Part shown: positions 17,701-26,304 of the stretch, piece after piece
How the letters are laid out: each line of letters starts with the position of its first letter
How positions within the stretch are numbered: the first letter of the stretch is position 1
Assembly (NCBI RefSeq): GCF_036880985.1
Contig: NZ_JBAJNO010000008.1
Span: 1,923,500 to 1,987,499 of the forward strand
Direction of reading: 5' to 3'
Length of the DNA: 64,000 bases
From: Limibacter armeniacum
GTDB taxonomy: Bacteria; Bacteroidota; Bacteroidia; Cytophagales; Flammeovirgaceae
Program-made: the position numbers and the translations under genes
Notes under the pieces: generated by a model
Database searches by the model: none
Told to the model about the DNA's origin: nothing
What the model saw: only the letters and a program-made list of their open reading frames with translations

Positions 17701-20700
17701 TCGGTAGCGTAATGATCGGTGAGAGCAAGACGATGGAACTGACTGTAGCCAACTACGGTCTGGGTAACCTGTACCTTGAAGATTCACTGGTAGACAATGC
17801 TAATTTTGAAATCCTGTATGCACCAGCAGTGGTTAACTCACTGTCGACTGCTACGGTTATTGTGCAGTATACACCTACTACAGTAGGAAACAGCAATGGT
17901 GTAATCACGCTGAACGGTAAGGATGGCTCCAAAAATGAGTTGAATGTATTCGCTGTTGGATCAGCGCCAGCAGAGATCACATTGACTGCTACTGGACTTG
18001 ACTATAACATGGTAAATGGCGATACAGTACAAGGTTCAGTGACGATCGAAAATACAGGAGCGTTCCCACTGAAATATACATTGCCTAAGTTTGCTACTGA
18101 AGAAGTAACTGGGCTTGATATCGTGCATAAGGCAGGTTATACTTATGAGAAAAGCACTGAGCCATTTGAATGGGATGATATCTCTACAACCGGAACTAGC
18201 CTAAGAGATTACTTCAGGTCAACTGGTAGCAACCAGTACGAAGTACCATTGAACTTTGCATTCCCTTATTTCGGTAAGGATTTGACTTCCCTGTATATCA
18301 CAGACTTCGGTATGCTGACAACGCGTAAGGAGTCTAATATCAACAGGAACAACGTGACCTTTAATGGCACAGGTTCTCCAAATGGATTTATTTCGCCGCT
18401 TTACTGGCAAATCCAATTGATAGAAGGTGGTGACATCTACTTCAAGCAGGAGGCTGACCGTCTGATTGTGACTTATAAAGATGTAATATCTTCTGGCTCT
18501 AAGGTACCTCAGACTTTCCAGATTATTGCAGAAGAGAGTGGGCGTATTCTATTGAGATACAAAGAGGTTGATCTAGGTGATGTAAAGTATTACTTCGTCG
18601 TATTACGAGGGGATGGAATGAAATACCAGAAAGATGATTTCCCTGTATACTATTACGATTATAATAATACTGATAAAGAAGTTGTAGTAGATGCACATGA
18701 GACGACAATCGTAATCGACTCATACGGCAGAGACCTGATTGATGAGAGTTCAGTGACTAATCCTCAAGGAACTGTAAAAGTTGGTGAGTCTGTAACAATT
18801 GATTTTGATGTTATTGCCAAAGACCTTTATGACGGAGCACACTTCCAGAATGTATTGGTTTACAGCAATGATCCAGCTGCTCCTGTTGCTAGCTATAAGG
18901 TAAACGTGAATATCACCGGTGGTGAAGCAGCAGTATCTACAGATATAGCTGCAATTGATATGGGTGATGTGTTTGACCTTGCAAGAGTAAGTGAGCATGT
19001 GAAGCTTTCAAACAACGGTACAACAAGTGAAGGGATCAAGGAGATCAGTTTGGTGAACAACCTTTTCAATGTAACAGCGACAGGTGCACCATTTACTTTG
19101 GGAGCCAAGAGAAGTGAGTTGATTGAAGTTTCACCGATTCAGGATAATATCACGGAACTGTTTGATACGTTGAGAATTGTTACTGATGCAGATGATACTT
19201 TATCTGTTGCGTTGCATGCCAATATTTTGGTATCACCAAATATTGCGCTAACGGCACCTGATACGATTGCCGCTACATTGACAGCTGGTGCGGAATACTC
19301 GGAAACTTTTTCAATCCAGAATACTGGTGTTGCCACACTGCAAGTTAGAGCAGAAGGAAATGCTATGGCTTATGTGGAAGCAGCTGGATTGACACCGGTT
19401 GACTACGGTTATTCTTGGAAGTCTAACAAAGCAAATGTGGATGCAGGTGAGATTGTAGACCCTACGGCACCAGTTTGGGAGTGGATGGACCTGAAAGCTT
19501 ACGGTGAGAAACTGGATGTTTCAGAGATGAGCCCAACCCAACCACATTATGCTGAATTGGCATTACCATTTGAGTTTGATTTCTATGGCAAGAAATACAG
19601 CACATTGTATATCAACCAGAATGGTATGATGTCCGTGTTGCCTGATCAGCGCCAGAATAGCAATGGAGCTCCTGTAACGCAGATACCTTCGGATGATATT
19701 GCCAACGGTATTATTGCACCTTATTGGGTGAACAGACCATTGGCAAGCAATAATGCGAAGTATGGTGTTTATTACCATATCACTGAGGATAAAGTAATCA
19801 TTCAGTGGGAAAACCTGTTGACGGCATATGTCGGTAACCCTTCCAATTTCCAAGCAGTAATCTACAAGGATGGTAGGATCAAGTTTATGTCCAAGATCTG
19901 GATTGCATCAAGGCTGAATGGTGGTCTTACAGCTATTGAGGATGAGACAGGTACAAGAGGTACCAAGGTGGCATTGAGTGAGTATTACTATACAGGTAAA
20001 ACGGCGATTGAGTTTACCCCTGTAAAATACTATGAGATTACATCAGGTGAGACTGCTGATTTTGATGTTGTGATGAAATCAAACGGCAGGCCGGTGGGCT
20101 CATATATGGATGCCTTGACTATCATCAGCAATGCACCGGGCAATGAGACAATGACCATTCCTGTGAAGATGACTGTCAATGGTACGGATGAGATTTCGGC
20201 AATGGATGGCGCAATCGACTTTGGAACACTGGTAGCTTTCGAGAAAGACAGCGTAGTCAATAGCTTTGAGCAGGAGTTTATGATTGAGAATACTGGTAAC
20301 AGCATTATTGATCTGGAGACTTTTGAAGTAGCGTCTGGCAATGCTGAAGTGGAACTACAGTTTGAGGTATCTTACAATATGCAGTATGGTACTGGCGGTT
20401 TGATGTACTATGAGTGGCAAGGACCAAATGATCCGCTTAGCGTAGACTTGCTGGACTTAGGGTACCCTCAGTCTTGGGACCTGACAATGGAAGGTGGCTT
20501 GATGGCTCCGGGTGAGCGTCGTAAGATGAAAGTGATCGTATCGCCAACTCCAGGAGTAAAAGGTGAAATGGTAGAAACTATCAACATGATAGCGGGCGGT
20601 CAAGTTGTGGGTGAAATTCCATTGACTTGGACAGCACAGTTGCCACCAGTATTGGAGATTTTGAATGATAACATCAGTGTAACTGCAAATACTGCGGATG

Positions 20701-22448
20701 CTGTGATGAATGAAATCTTCAAGATCAGCAATGCCAAGGGAGAAGATGCATTGTCTTACGATATCAATGTAGCTTACTTCAGAGCGTCATCGGCTGCACC
20801 TGCAAATTCAAATGCACTGTTGGCAGGGTTTACTAGTGCTGAAGCAGATCTGGAGCAAGTGGCCGCTACTTCACAAGTGGCAGGCGTATTGGCAACAGAT
20901 ACGACAACACTGGAAGGTTTCCACCGTGTATTGTCACATGACACAGACACTGTTCCTTCTACTTTCTTAGGGTTCGGTGGTAATTCATTTACAACGGCTA
21001 CAGCATTTGAAGCACCTGAAAATGGATTCAAATTGACTCACGTAAGAACGTGGTTCAGACCTGCCGGAGCTAATAACTCTGATATTACAGTTGAGGTAAG
21101 AGCGGGTTATGATATTGCCTCTTCAGTAGTGATAACAAAAGAGGTGTTCGCAACGGAGACGGCTATTGATGACACAAAAGGTGAGTACATGTCCTTTGAG
21201 TTGTCAGAACCACAGACAATCCTTCCAAATGAGCAATTCTTTGTTGTATTCTCATATGGTTTTGGTGTGCTGAACCCACAAGGTATCACAGTTGGAAATG
21301 AACCACACACAGGTAAATTCTATTACGGTGCAAGTGGAACTTGGGCTGACCTGAATATGGTATCTGGATTTGAGAATTATGGCTGGATGGTACAAGCTGC
21401 CGAAGAGTCTGAAACAGAAATCAACAGCTGGTTGACTTTGGATGCAGCCTCAGGTAACCTGGATGCAGGTTCAGAGCAGTCAATCACGGCTACATTCGAC
21501 GCTTCGAACGCATTCTTGCCTGACCATTATGCAGAGGTGACTGTAACGTCAAACGATCCATCGGTTGATTACAAGACAGTTAAAATGCACCTGCACTCGA
21601 ATCAGGCTCCGATGTTTACTGAAATGCCAGGAATGGAAGTAACAGTGATGGAGAATGAGAGTGTTTCCCTGCCAATCTCAGCAGTGGATGAGGAAGGTAA
21701 TGACTTCTCTTATGAAGTGACTGGAGACATTTCAGGTGCTGAAGTAGTTACAACAGCTGAAGGATCATTCCTGACATTTACAACTGACTATGAAATGGCA
21801 GGTTCATACATGGTTTCAGTTACAGTAACGGATGAGCACGGTGCTGCGAACGGTTATGAGTTTACAGTGAATGTAGTGGATGTCAACAGAGCACCAATTG
21901 CTGGTCTAGTGGATACGCAAGAAGTAGGGCTGGATCAAGAGTCATTCACTTATGATTTCTCTGACCTGTTTGTAGATGAGGATGGAGACCAACTTAAGTA
22001 TTCAATTGACATCTCCAATGATTCAATTGCTACAGATATTGTAGTGTTTGGTCGCAAGATGAGTCTGTCATTGTTAGACTTGGGTACTGTCTCTGTAACC
22101 ATCACAGCAACAGACGGTATGGAGTCAGTATCGGCAACATTTGATGTTGTGGTAATTGAGCCACTAGGTCTGGATGATGAGCTGGCTGCAAAACTGAAGT
22201 TGGGTAACTACCCTAACCCTGTAGCCAATACAACTACATTCGGTTATCATCTGCCATACAATGCAGAAGTGTCGATTGAAGTATATTCTTTCCAAGGTGT
22301 AAGACTGACAACCCTGAACCAAGGAAATCAGTCTGCTGGAGAACACAAGGTAGAGTTCAATGCTTCAGGCATGACTACAGGTATGTATATCTATCTCCTG
22401 AAAGTGGATGGTAAGACTGTCACTACAGGTAAGATGATTAAGCAATAA
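14763..22448 (+). CDS. Giant secreted S8 subtilase with T9SS sorting domain, copy 1
   Basis: 2,561 aa. Signal peptide ~1-28, propeptide-like part ~29-170, then the S8 domain with all catalytic residues: D222 (IHDEGVD), H277 (SHGTHVAG), oxyanion N384 (AAGND) and S454 (GTSMACPH). Next come an FN3-like domain (~520-612), several choice-of-anchor-D/beta-sandwich repeats, and two nidogen-like modules (around 1163 FPYFGKDLTSLYI and 1602 FDFYGKKYSTLYIN). Two similar beta-rich modules lie near 744 and 2058, two cadherin-like domains start near 2279 and 2375, and a C-terminal type A sorting domain (~2479-2561, NYPNPV) ends the protein. It should pass the Sec and T9SS machinery to the cell surface or medium and cleave protein. 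It is transcribed with the small gene 34 bp upstream and shares its leader CAATTATTTAAACTTTAAT with copy 2 at 26305. Confidence 0.92.
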   Translation: MNHFLSKTLKALACSAGLLWASQGAVEAQAPAAATFENGVQRGVVRVKFKQHVNTLSLPNSLKGARVNTSMAAFDATATKFGATNMRRVFPYDPRFEHKLVKHGLHLWYEVAIDGNQDEKMAAMSFTALGDVEFAEPVHEKALIDGYKDQEPVVLSKNDGAAAVLSVGDSVEMPFDDEFLNLQWHYHNFGQAPNGEAGNDINLFEAWNVTKGTPNVVVSIHDEGVDVDHMDISRNMWVNEAEANGEEGVDDDGNGYIDDVHGYSFSYDQGDIVAQSHGTHVAGTVAAVNNNGIGVGGVAGGSGTGDGIRIMSLQTLSGPYNGTAASFVYAANNGAVISQNSWGYITAGYYDQVVLDAIDYFIEEAGDYPGSPMKGGVVIFAAGNDNTSQLHYPGAYESVISVASLGPSGERAYYSNYGDWVDIAAPGGDMGLASFDGVLSTLPDDKYGFLQGTSMACPHVSGIAGLVVSAMGGETFSAEDLKVQLMTAFTDVYAKNPDFKGQLGIGAIDASLALAQDQGIAPVAVTDFTYDGSAEQFILTSLTVPTDEDDNKPSSFKVYYSTSELTAENLSSASFASLSGIYEADSTIQLKVENLIPNSDYYLAVTATDRWGNESAISNIIMGGTNAGPDITADTVFLTVDASEATYSTSYVLQEFGFRNDGEGLLAWSADIAHSDFSEEGETAPFDVSGITYPESGALALHDAKVTSETQTWNETAAPMSVGDDLPSYDVQEINYFPITAQSMSLGDGSPEVSNSSATMFQSPSGGFNLTDIAVRMRVSPEADPAIIEIREGSDLSSSTLLYAQEVKGESELYHLEYEVQLDQHIYINQGKYFWIIAHVPAHESHITPLIIKDSDRYSLAYNYNYMSFDMGKTWTKLYDLTKQYFGITTAVWQTTAISKSPKLYDYLRVDNGSKTGNLDPGASYTGKLRAYPRQVVNGTYKSQMKITSNDYDEPEKKVPVYLEVTGNPADFKTEEVYNFGSVMIGESKTMELTVANYGLGNLYLEDSLVDNANFEILYAPAVVNSLSTATVIVQYTPTTVGNSNGVITLNGKDGSKNELNVFAVGSAPAEITLTATGLDYNMVNGDTVQGSVTIENTGAFPLKYTLPKFATEEVTGLDIVHKAGYTYEKSTEPFEWDDISTTGTSLRDYFRSTGSNQYEVPLNFAFPYFGKDLTSLYITDFGMLTTRKESNINRNNVTFNGTGSPNGFISPLYWQIQLIEGGDIYFKQEADRLIVTYKDVISSGSKVPQTFQIIAEESGRILLRYKEVDLGDVKYYFVVLRGDGMKYQKDDFPVYYYDYNNTDKEVVVDAHETTIVIDSYGRDLIDESSVTNPQGTVKVGESVTIDFDVIAKDLYDGAHFQNVLVYSNDPAAPVASYKVNVNITGGEAAVSTDIAAIDMGDVFDLARVSEHVKLSNNGTTSEGIKEISLVNNLFNVTATGAPFTLGAKRSELIEVSPIQDNITELFDTLRIVTDADDTLSVALHANILVSPNIALTAPDTIAATLTAGAEYSETFSIQNTGVATLQVRAEGNAMAYVEAAGLTPVDYGYSWKSNKANVDAGEIVDPTAPVWEWMDLKAYGEKLDVSEMSPTQPHYAELALPFEFDFYGKKYSTLYINQNGMMSVLPDQRQNSNGAPVTQIPSDDIANGIIAPYWVNRPLASNNAKYGVYYHITEDKVIIQWENLLTAYVGNPSNFQAVIYKDGRIKFMSKIWIASRLNGGLTAIEDETGTRGTKVALSEYYYTGKTAIEFTPVKYYEITSGETADFDVVMKSNGRPVGSYMDALTIISNAPGNETMTIPVKMTVNGTDEISAMDGAIDFGTLVAFEKDSVVNSFEQEFMIENTGNSIIDLETFEVASGNAEVELQFEVSYNMQYGTGGLMYYEWQGPNDPLSVDLLDLGYPQSWDLTMEGGLMAPGERRKMKVIVSPTPGVKGEMVETINMIAGGQVVGEIPLTWTAQLPPVLEILNDNISVTANTADAVMNEIFKISNAKGEDALSYDINVAYFRASSAAPANSNALLAGFTSAEADLEQVAATSQVAGVLATDTTTLEGFHRVLSHDTDTVPSTFLGFGGNSFTTATAFEAPENGFKLTHVRTWFRPAGANNSDITVEVRAGYDIASSVVITKEVFATETAIDDTKGEYMSFELSEPQTILPNEQFFVVFSYGFGVLNPQGITVGNEPHTGKFYYGASGTWADLNMVSGFENYGWMVQAAEESETEINSWLTLDAASGNLDAGSEQSITATFDASNAFLPDHYAEVTVTSNDPSVDYKTVKMHLHSNQAPMFTEMPGMEVTVMENESVSLPISAVDEEGNDFSYEVTGDISGAEVVTTAEGSFLTFTTDYEMAGSYMVSVTVTDEHGAANGYEFTVNVVDVNRAPIAGLVDTQEVGLDQESFTYDFSDLFVDEDGDQLKYSIDISNDSIATDIVVFGRKMSLSLLDLGTVSVTITATDGMESVSATFDVVVIEPLGLDDELAAKLKLGNYPNPVANTTTFGYHLPYNAEVSIEVYSFQGVRLTTLNQGNQSAGEHKVEFNASGMTTGMYIYLLKVDGKTVTTGKMIKQ

Positions 22449-22454
22449 TAATTG

Positions 22455-22482
22455 GAGTGCCACTCTTTTGGGTGGCACTTTC
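22455..22482 (+). terminator. Hairpin just after subtilase 1
   Basis: AGTGCCAC / GTGGCACT, followed by TTCC rather than a full T-run. A counterpart with the same GAGTGCCA start lies after subtilase 2 (34024-34050). It may be a terminator or a 3'-end stabiliser. Confidence 0.7.
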
Positions 22483-22590
22483 CTAAAAGTATTTTTTTAC
22501 AAAACTGGATTTGAAATAACAACCAATTTAATTATTGCCTGAATTTAAATTCTCTGAACTTTGAGGAACATGAAAACCATCAATTCAAAT

Positions 22591-22604
22591 ACTAACGGAC
22601 ACTA
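22591..22604 (+). other. Conserved 3' element of subtilase units (partner 34191-34204)
   Basis: ACTAACGGACACTA is identical in both subtilase 3' regions, lying between the GAGTGCC hairpin and the CCGCC terminator. Its role is unknown. Confidence 0.5.
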
Positions 22605-22726
22605 CTTAATAGCTTTCTGAACTTTTAGAAGGCAGGTTTTTAGACTGATAGGTATCAGAGAAAAAAAGGAAGGTATAAAAAAGAAGCATTACTAGCGATC
22701 ATCGTATATTTTCAAACAGTTTGGAT

Positions 22727-22761
22727 CCGCCGAGGGAAGCAATTCCCGAGGCGGTTTTTTT
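22727..22761 (+). terminator. CCGCC/GGCGG-type terminator of module 2
   Basis: CCGCCGAGGGAA / TTCCCGAGGCGG with seven T after it. The sequence just before it (AAACAGTTTGGAT) also resembles that at 34318 (GACAGTTTAGAA). The rest of the gap, 22762-23337, is AT-rich spacer in which I see only the 23141 motif. Confidence 0.9.
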
Positions 22762-23140
22762 ATGCCTTAATCAAAACAGATGAATAATTGCTTTGGCCAG
22801 TATCTGTAAGCAATGATCTCGTTTGTACAAATTTTAGTTTCTCCACTATAAACGCCCCTTAATTGAAAGAGTAAAGTAGGGTAGAGTTCATAGTGTTAAC
22901 ATCAACCTTTTCAGGTGGATAATGCGGATGGAAAAGTATGGATTTAGTCATTCTTGAAAAGAAAATAATTGGGTTTAGATATTCATTATTTGAGAAATCC
23001 TGATAAATGGCTAGTGGAATAAAATACTGATCTACGCTTATTTTTTAGTATATAATAATGCATCAGAGATAATGGTTATATACATTTTCTAAGGAAATCA
23101 TAAATTGTTTTATGTGCTTTAGGTTGAAAATATTATATAA

Positions 23141-23154
23141 TACAGTTATAATTG
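23141..23154 (+). promoter_or_regulatory. 14-bp motif shared by both TPR regulator genes, copy 2
   Basis: TACAGTTATAATTG, identical to 2911-2924, here 197 bp before the start codon. Confidence 0.4.
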
Positions 23155-23337
23155 CAGTAATCAACATATGTTAGCGCTTACACATGGGTGTGAGAATACT
23201 CCTAAAAACATATAAAAATAGGGGAGTGGGAAAAGGATCAAGATTAGAGAAAGTGTGTTTAGTGTTATGTCTCAAGAAGCACCTCCCATAGAACGTTCAA
23301 TATCTTGAATAGGAATGGGGAAATGAGATAGAATAAT

Positions 23338-25005
23338 ATGAGGTTAACTTCAACTGTCGTGTACAATAGCTGTAAAATTATTTTTATTCTTTTTGTCCTA
23401 CTAACTACTATATCAGTTAATAATGGCTTTACACAAGACCAGCATAAGGTGGATAGCCTGCTGTTACTTGTTGAGCATCATGAAGCTGATACAGTTAAAG
23501 TGAGATTGCTGTCAGAACTGACAGATTATTATAGCCGTTATGACCTTGGTGTAGCAGAGAAATATGCGTATCAAAGTTTAAAGGTGGCTGAAAACATCTC
23601 ATCTGAATACACTGCTCCAATTCTGAAGAAACTGGGTATCATTCAATTTCAGAAGGGATTGTTTGTGGATGCTACAAAATCATTTCTGGATGCCTTGGCT
23701 ATTCTGGAGGCAGAGGGTGATGTAATGGGGCAATTGAGTATTAAAAACAATATAGGGTTGGTATATGAGCGGCAGTTGAAATTTGATATAGCCATCAAGT
23801 ACCTGCTTGAAGTGGTGGAAGAAACGCAAGCCAGTACCTTACCAGAAAAGGTAAAGCTGAAAATTCTATCTTCTGCTTATCTCAATCTAGGAGCATCCTA
23901 TGCTGGGTTGGAAAAGTTGGATGAAGCGCTTTCCTATTACAAGGCAGTATTGAATATTAAGGAAGCGCCAAATGGAGACTACAATTGTGCAAGGGCTTTA
24001 AATAATATTGGGAAGCTCTACAAATTGAAGAATGATGGCGAAAGTGCCTTCCAATATCACAAGAAAGCGCTGGTAGCCAAAGAGAAAATAAATGATAAAA
24101 TTGGGATGATCAGTACGTTGCTTGAACTGGCTGATCATAATCTTTCAAATAATCAAATCAAAGAAGCAAAAGAGTATCTGGACAAGGCACTTGAAGTAGG
24201 AAAGGTAGTCAACTCACCTATATTATTTAAGAGTATCTACAGGTGCTATTATGTGTATTATAAGCAGGTCGGGAAGACGGATCTGGCATTGGAATATCAT
24301 GAAAAGCTCCTTGAATACTCAGAGATGGTTTCTAAAAATGAAACAGAAGAGCGGATTGATACGCTGTGGAACAATTATGAGCAGGAAAAGGAAAGGAGAG
24401 AAGCAGAAATAAAAAGAAAGGAAGAGCAGATGCAGATGCTGATGATTGTGCTTTTTCTGATTGCTTTTGGAGTGGTGGCTGCCTTGCTGTTCGTCTTGCA
24501 GCGATCCAAAACAAAACAAGCCTTGCTCAAGAAAGAAAAGCTGAGGTTGCAGAATGAAAACCTTTCGAATGAACTGGAATTCAGAAACAAGGAGCTGACA
24601 GCCAATGTGATGAACTTGGTGCAGAAGAATGAGTTGATCAACGATGTAACGAAAAAGCTGATTGACCTGAAAACCAATATGAAAAAGGACAATCAGTCAA
24701 CCGTCCGGCAAATTGTATTTGATTTGCACACCTCTTCTTCGGATGATTTGTGGGCAGAGTTTGAAATGCGTTTCCAGAATGTACACAGTGATTTTTATAG
24801 GAAACTGAATGAGCGTTTCCCTGACCTGACCCCGAATGAAAGGAAGCTTTGTGCCTTTTTGAGACTCAATATGTCCAGCAAGGAAATCTCCTCTGTGACA
24901 AGACAGTCAATCAAATCCATTGAGATGGGACGTTTCAGGTTACGCAAAAAATTAGGAATTAGTAATTCCGACCAGAACCTGAACACTTTTATCGAACAGT
25001 TATAA
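23338..25005 (+). CDS. Membrane-anchored TPR sensor with C-terminal LuxR-like HTH (module 3 regulator)
   Basis: 555 aa, paralogue of 3022-4740 over its whole length. Parts: signal peptide (~1-31), TPR repeats (~40-330), TM helix (~365-387), charged coiled coil and the HTH tail (~491-555) with LTPNERKLCAFLRLNMSSKEIS and RFRLRKKLGI. The two proteins are most alike in the last ~120 residues, so they may read similar DNA sites, while the periplasmic TPR parts differ more and could sense different partners. It ends 0.98 kb before array 3. A regulator for the module 2 array is missing nearby, so one of the two TPR proteins may serve it. Confidence 0.85.
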   Translation: MRLTSTVVYNSCKIIFILFVLLTTISVNNGFTQDQHKVDSLLLLVEHHEADTVKVRLLSELTDYYSRYDLGVAEKYAYQSLKVAENISSEYTAPILKKLGIIQFQKGLFVDATKSFLDALAILEAEGDVMGQLSIKNNIGLVYERQLKFDIAIKYLLEVVEETQASTLPEKVKLKILSSAYLNLGASYAGLEKLDEALSYYKAVLNIKEAPNGDYNCARALNNIGKLYKLKNDGESAFQYHKKALVAKEKINDKIGMISTLLELADHNLSNNQIKEAKEYLDKALEVGKVVNSPILFKSIYRCYYVYYKQVGKTDLALEYHEKLLEYSEMVSKNETEERIDTLWNNYEQEKERREAEIKRKEEQMQMLMIVLFLIAFGVVAALLFVLQRSKTKQALLKKEKLRLQNENLSNELEFRNKELTANVMNLVQKNELINDVTKKLIDLKTNMKKDNQSTVRQIVFDLHTSSSDDLWAEFEMRFQNVHSDFYRKLNERFPDLTPNERKLCAFLRLNMSSKEISSVTRQSIKSIEMGRFRLRKKLGISNSDQNLNTFIEQL

Positions 25006-25023
25006 AGATATTTGTTTGAGCAT

Positions 25024-25050
25024 ACCCATTTTGATGAGAAGTGGGTTTTT
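25024..25050 (+). terminator. Short hairpin after the second TPR regulator
   Basis: ACCCATTT / AAGTGGGT followed by TTTT. It is weaker than the next hairpin at 25087. Confidence 0.5.
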
Positions 25051-25086
25051 GTATGTTTATTCATCTAACATAGATGATTTGCTATT

Positions 25087-25131
25087 ATGGAGCAAGGTTT
25101 CCTTTCGGAGAAGCCTTGCTCCATTTTTTTT
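25087..25131 (+). terminator. Rho-independent terminator of the second TPR regulator
   Basis: ATGGAGCAAGG / CCTTGCTCCAT (11 bp, perfect) followed by eight T. Confidence 0.9.
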
Positions 25132-25985
25132 ATGGCTACAAAGATTTAGCACCTACGTAGCTAATAAAGTGAACAGCTCCATCGGTGCGGCACCTTTGGA
25201 GTCAAGTTGTCATAACTGAATGTTCGAATCTATCTGGACATGTCATTCACTAGTCTAAAAAGTCTCAACGTATATCCTCTAACTAAAATTTAATTCCGAA
25301 TATGAACATCGACTCCGTTCAGCCTCCACTATCTGGTTCCTGAGTGGACCGAAGGAATTGTCTTTTGGATTCCATTTAAGCAAGTATTGTATTGTATTGG
25401 AATAGAGATTTTCTATGCTAACCCTTTCACATATTACAATCAACTAAATGGTGATGTTATTCTTTTCAAACCTTTCAGGATTATGATATAATGAATGCTG
25501 TCAACTCCGGATTGCCATCCGGAGTCAAGTTGGTTTGTTTCCTTTGGAAACAGTGTTTGCTGTAAAAAATCCCAACGGAATTGAATAATAGTAGCCGTAG
25601 GCCAAAGCCCACGGTATAAGTAAATCCATTTATCCAACTCCAAAGGAGTTGAACCTATAAATCATGGAAGCGATTAAAACTTCCGACTTCAATGATGCAT
25701 CTACTTTATAATGTTTTTTGTGGTCATGCCATTGTAACCATTAGGTTTTGGTGTGCTTAAATCCTAAAAAGTTCGGCAATTCTTTCCATTTACAGTGCTT
25801 TATTAAATCTAGTTTTCTGGATTTAAAGCTAATGATGAAATGTAGACGGTCAATGTTAGTGGAATAGGTCTTTTTTGAATGTTTATGTTCTGAAAAAACG
25901 ATGCTTATTAAGTGATATAAGTTGAAAATTGAAATGCTATTTGTAATGCATTAATAATCAGTCAATCAATGTATTAAGTGTGTTT
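25132..25985. other. Gap between module 3 regulator and array 3
   Basis: No gene seen. 25134-25215 carries fragments of the repeat block also found at 12340 and 13520 (GCTACAAAGATTT, GCACCTACG). 25378-25686 is repeat A copy 2. The remainder to 25985 is AT-rich and featureless. Confidence 0.6.
25378..25686 (-). repeat. Interspersed repeat family A, copy 2 (reverse)
   Basis: Read on the minus strand it starts TCGGAAGTTTTAATCGCTTC and passes GGTTCAACTCC, the palindromic CCGTGGGC/GCCTACGG part and CTCCGGATGG. It ends at CTCTATTCCAAT. It lacks both the 82-bp insert of copy 1 and the 154-bp insert of copy 3, so it shows the empty state for each. Confidence 0.75.
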
Positions 25986-26076
25986 GTAGAGGGCTAGTAG
26001 TGGTCACTTTTTTTCTTGTAGAGGTTTTGTGGAGAGCAGATTTATATGTTCATCAAGATTGTGGGTTAATATAGCA
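25986..26076 (+). promoter_or_regulatory. 11-bp phased heptamer array plus -10-like box (array 3)
   Basis: Heptamers start at 25986 (GTAGAGG), 25997 (GTAGTGG), 26018 (GTAGAGG) and 26029 (GTGGAGA). Steps are 11, 21 and 11 bp. TAATAT starts at 26067, once more 38 bp after the start of the last heptamer, and the small gene starts 69 bp after it. The downstream AGCAAA resembles AGCAGC and CGCAAC at the other two promoters. Confidence 0.7.
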
Positions 26077-26097
26077 AACGAAGAAAAAATAAGGCCC

Positions 26098-26262
26098 ATG
26101 AAAGAGTATGAAAGGAAAGGTGAGAAAGCCGAGAAGTTTCATGCTGAAGATGAAACTGACTTGCTTGAACTCATCAAGAAAAGAAAAGAAGAAAATGAAG
26201 CCTTGCAAAACCTGATCAAGGCACTGACTAAACAAAGAGGGAAAGAAAGAGGGGGAAATTAA
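26098..26262 (+). CDS. Small charged coiled-coil protein, module 3 (54 aa)
   Basis: ATG at 26098 chosen by analogy with 14552; the frame is open upstream to 26029 but that part overlaps the promoter. LLELIKKRKEENEALQNLI matches the homologues at 5539 and 14552. It is Glu/Lys-rich with an Arg/Gly tail, without signal peptide or TM segment. It lies 42 bp before the second giant subtilase and very likely shares its transcript. The family is not recognised. Confidence 0.8.
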   Translation: MKEYERKGEKAEKFHAEDETDLLELIKKRKEENEALQNLIKALTKQRGKERGGN

Positions 26263-26304
26263 CTGATTCGCATATTCAATTATTTAAACTTTAATACAAT
26301 TAGT

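Noticed and set aside
5490-26060. TTCATCAAG in promoters 1 and 3 as an extra regulatory site
   Set aside because: Its distance to the array differs (29 and 20 bp) and it is missing from promoter 2.
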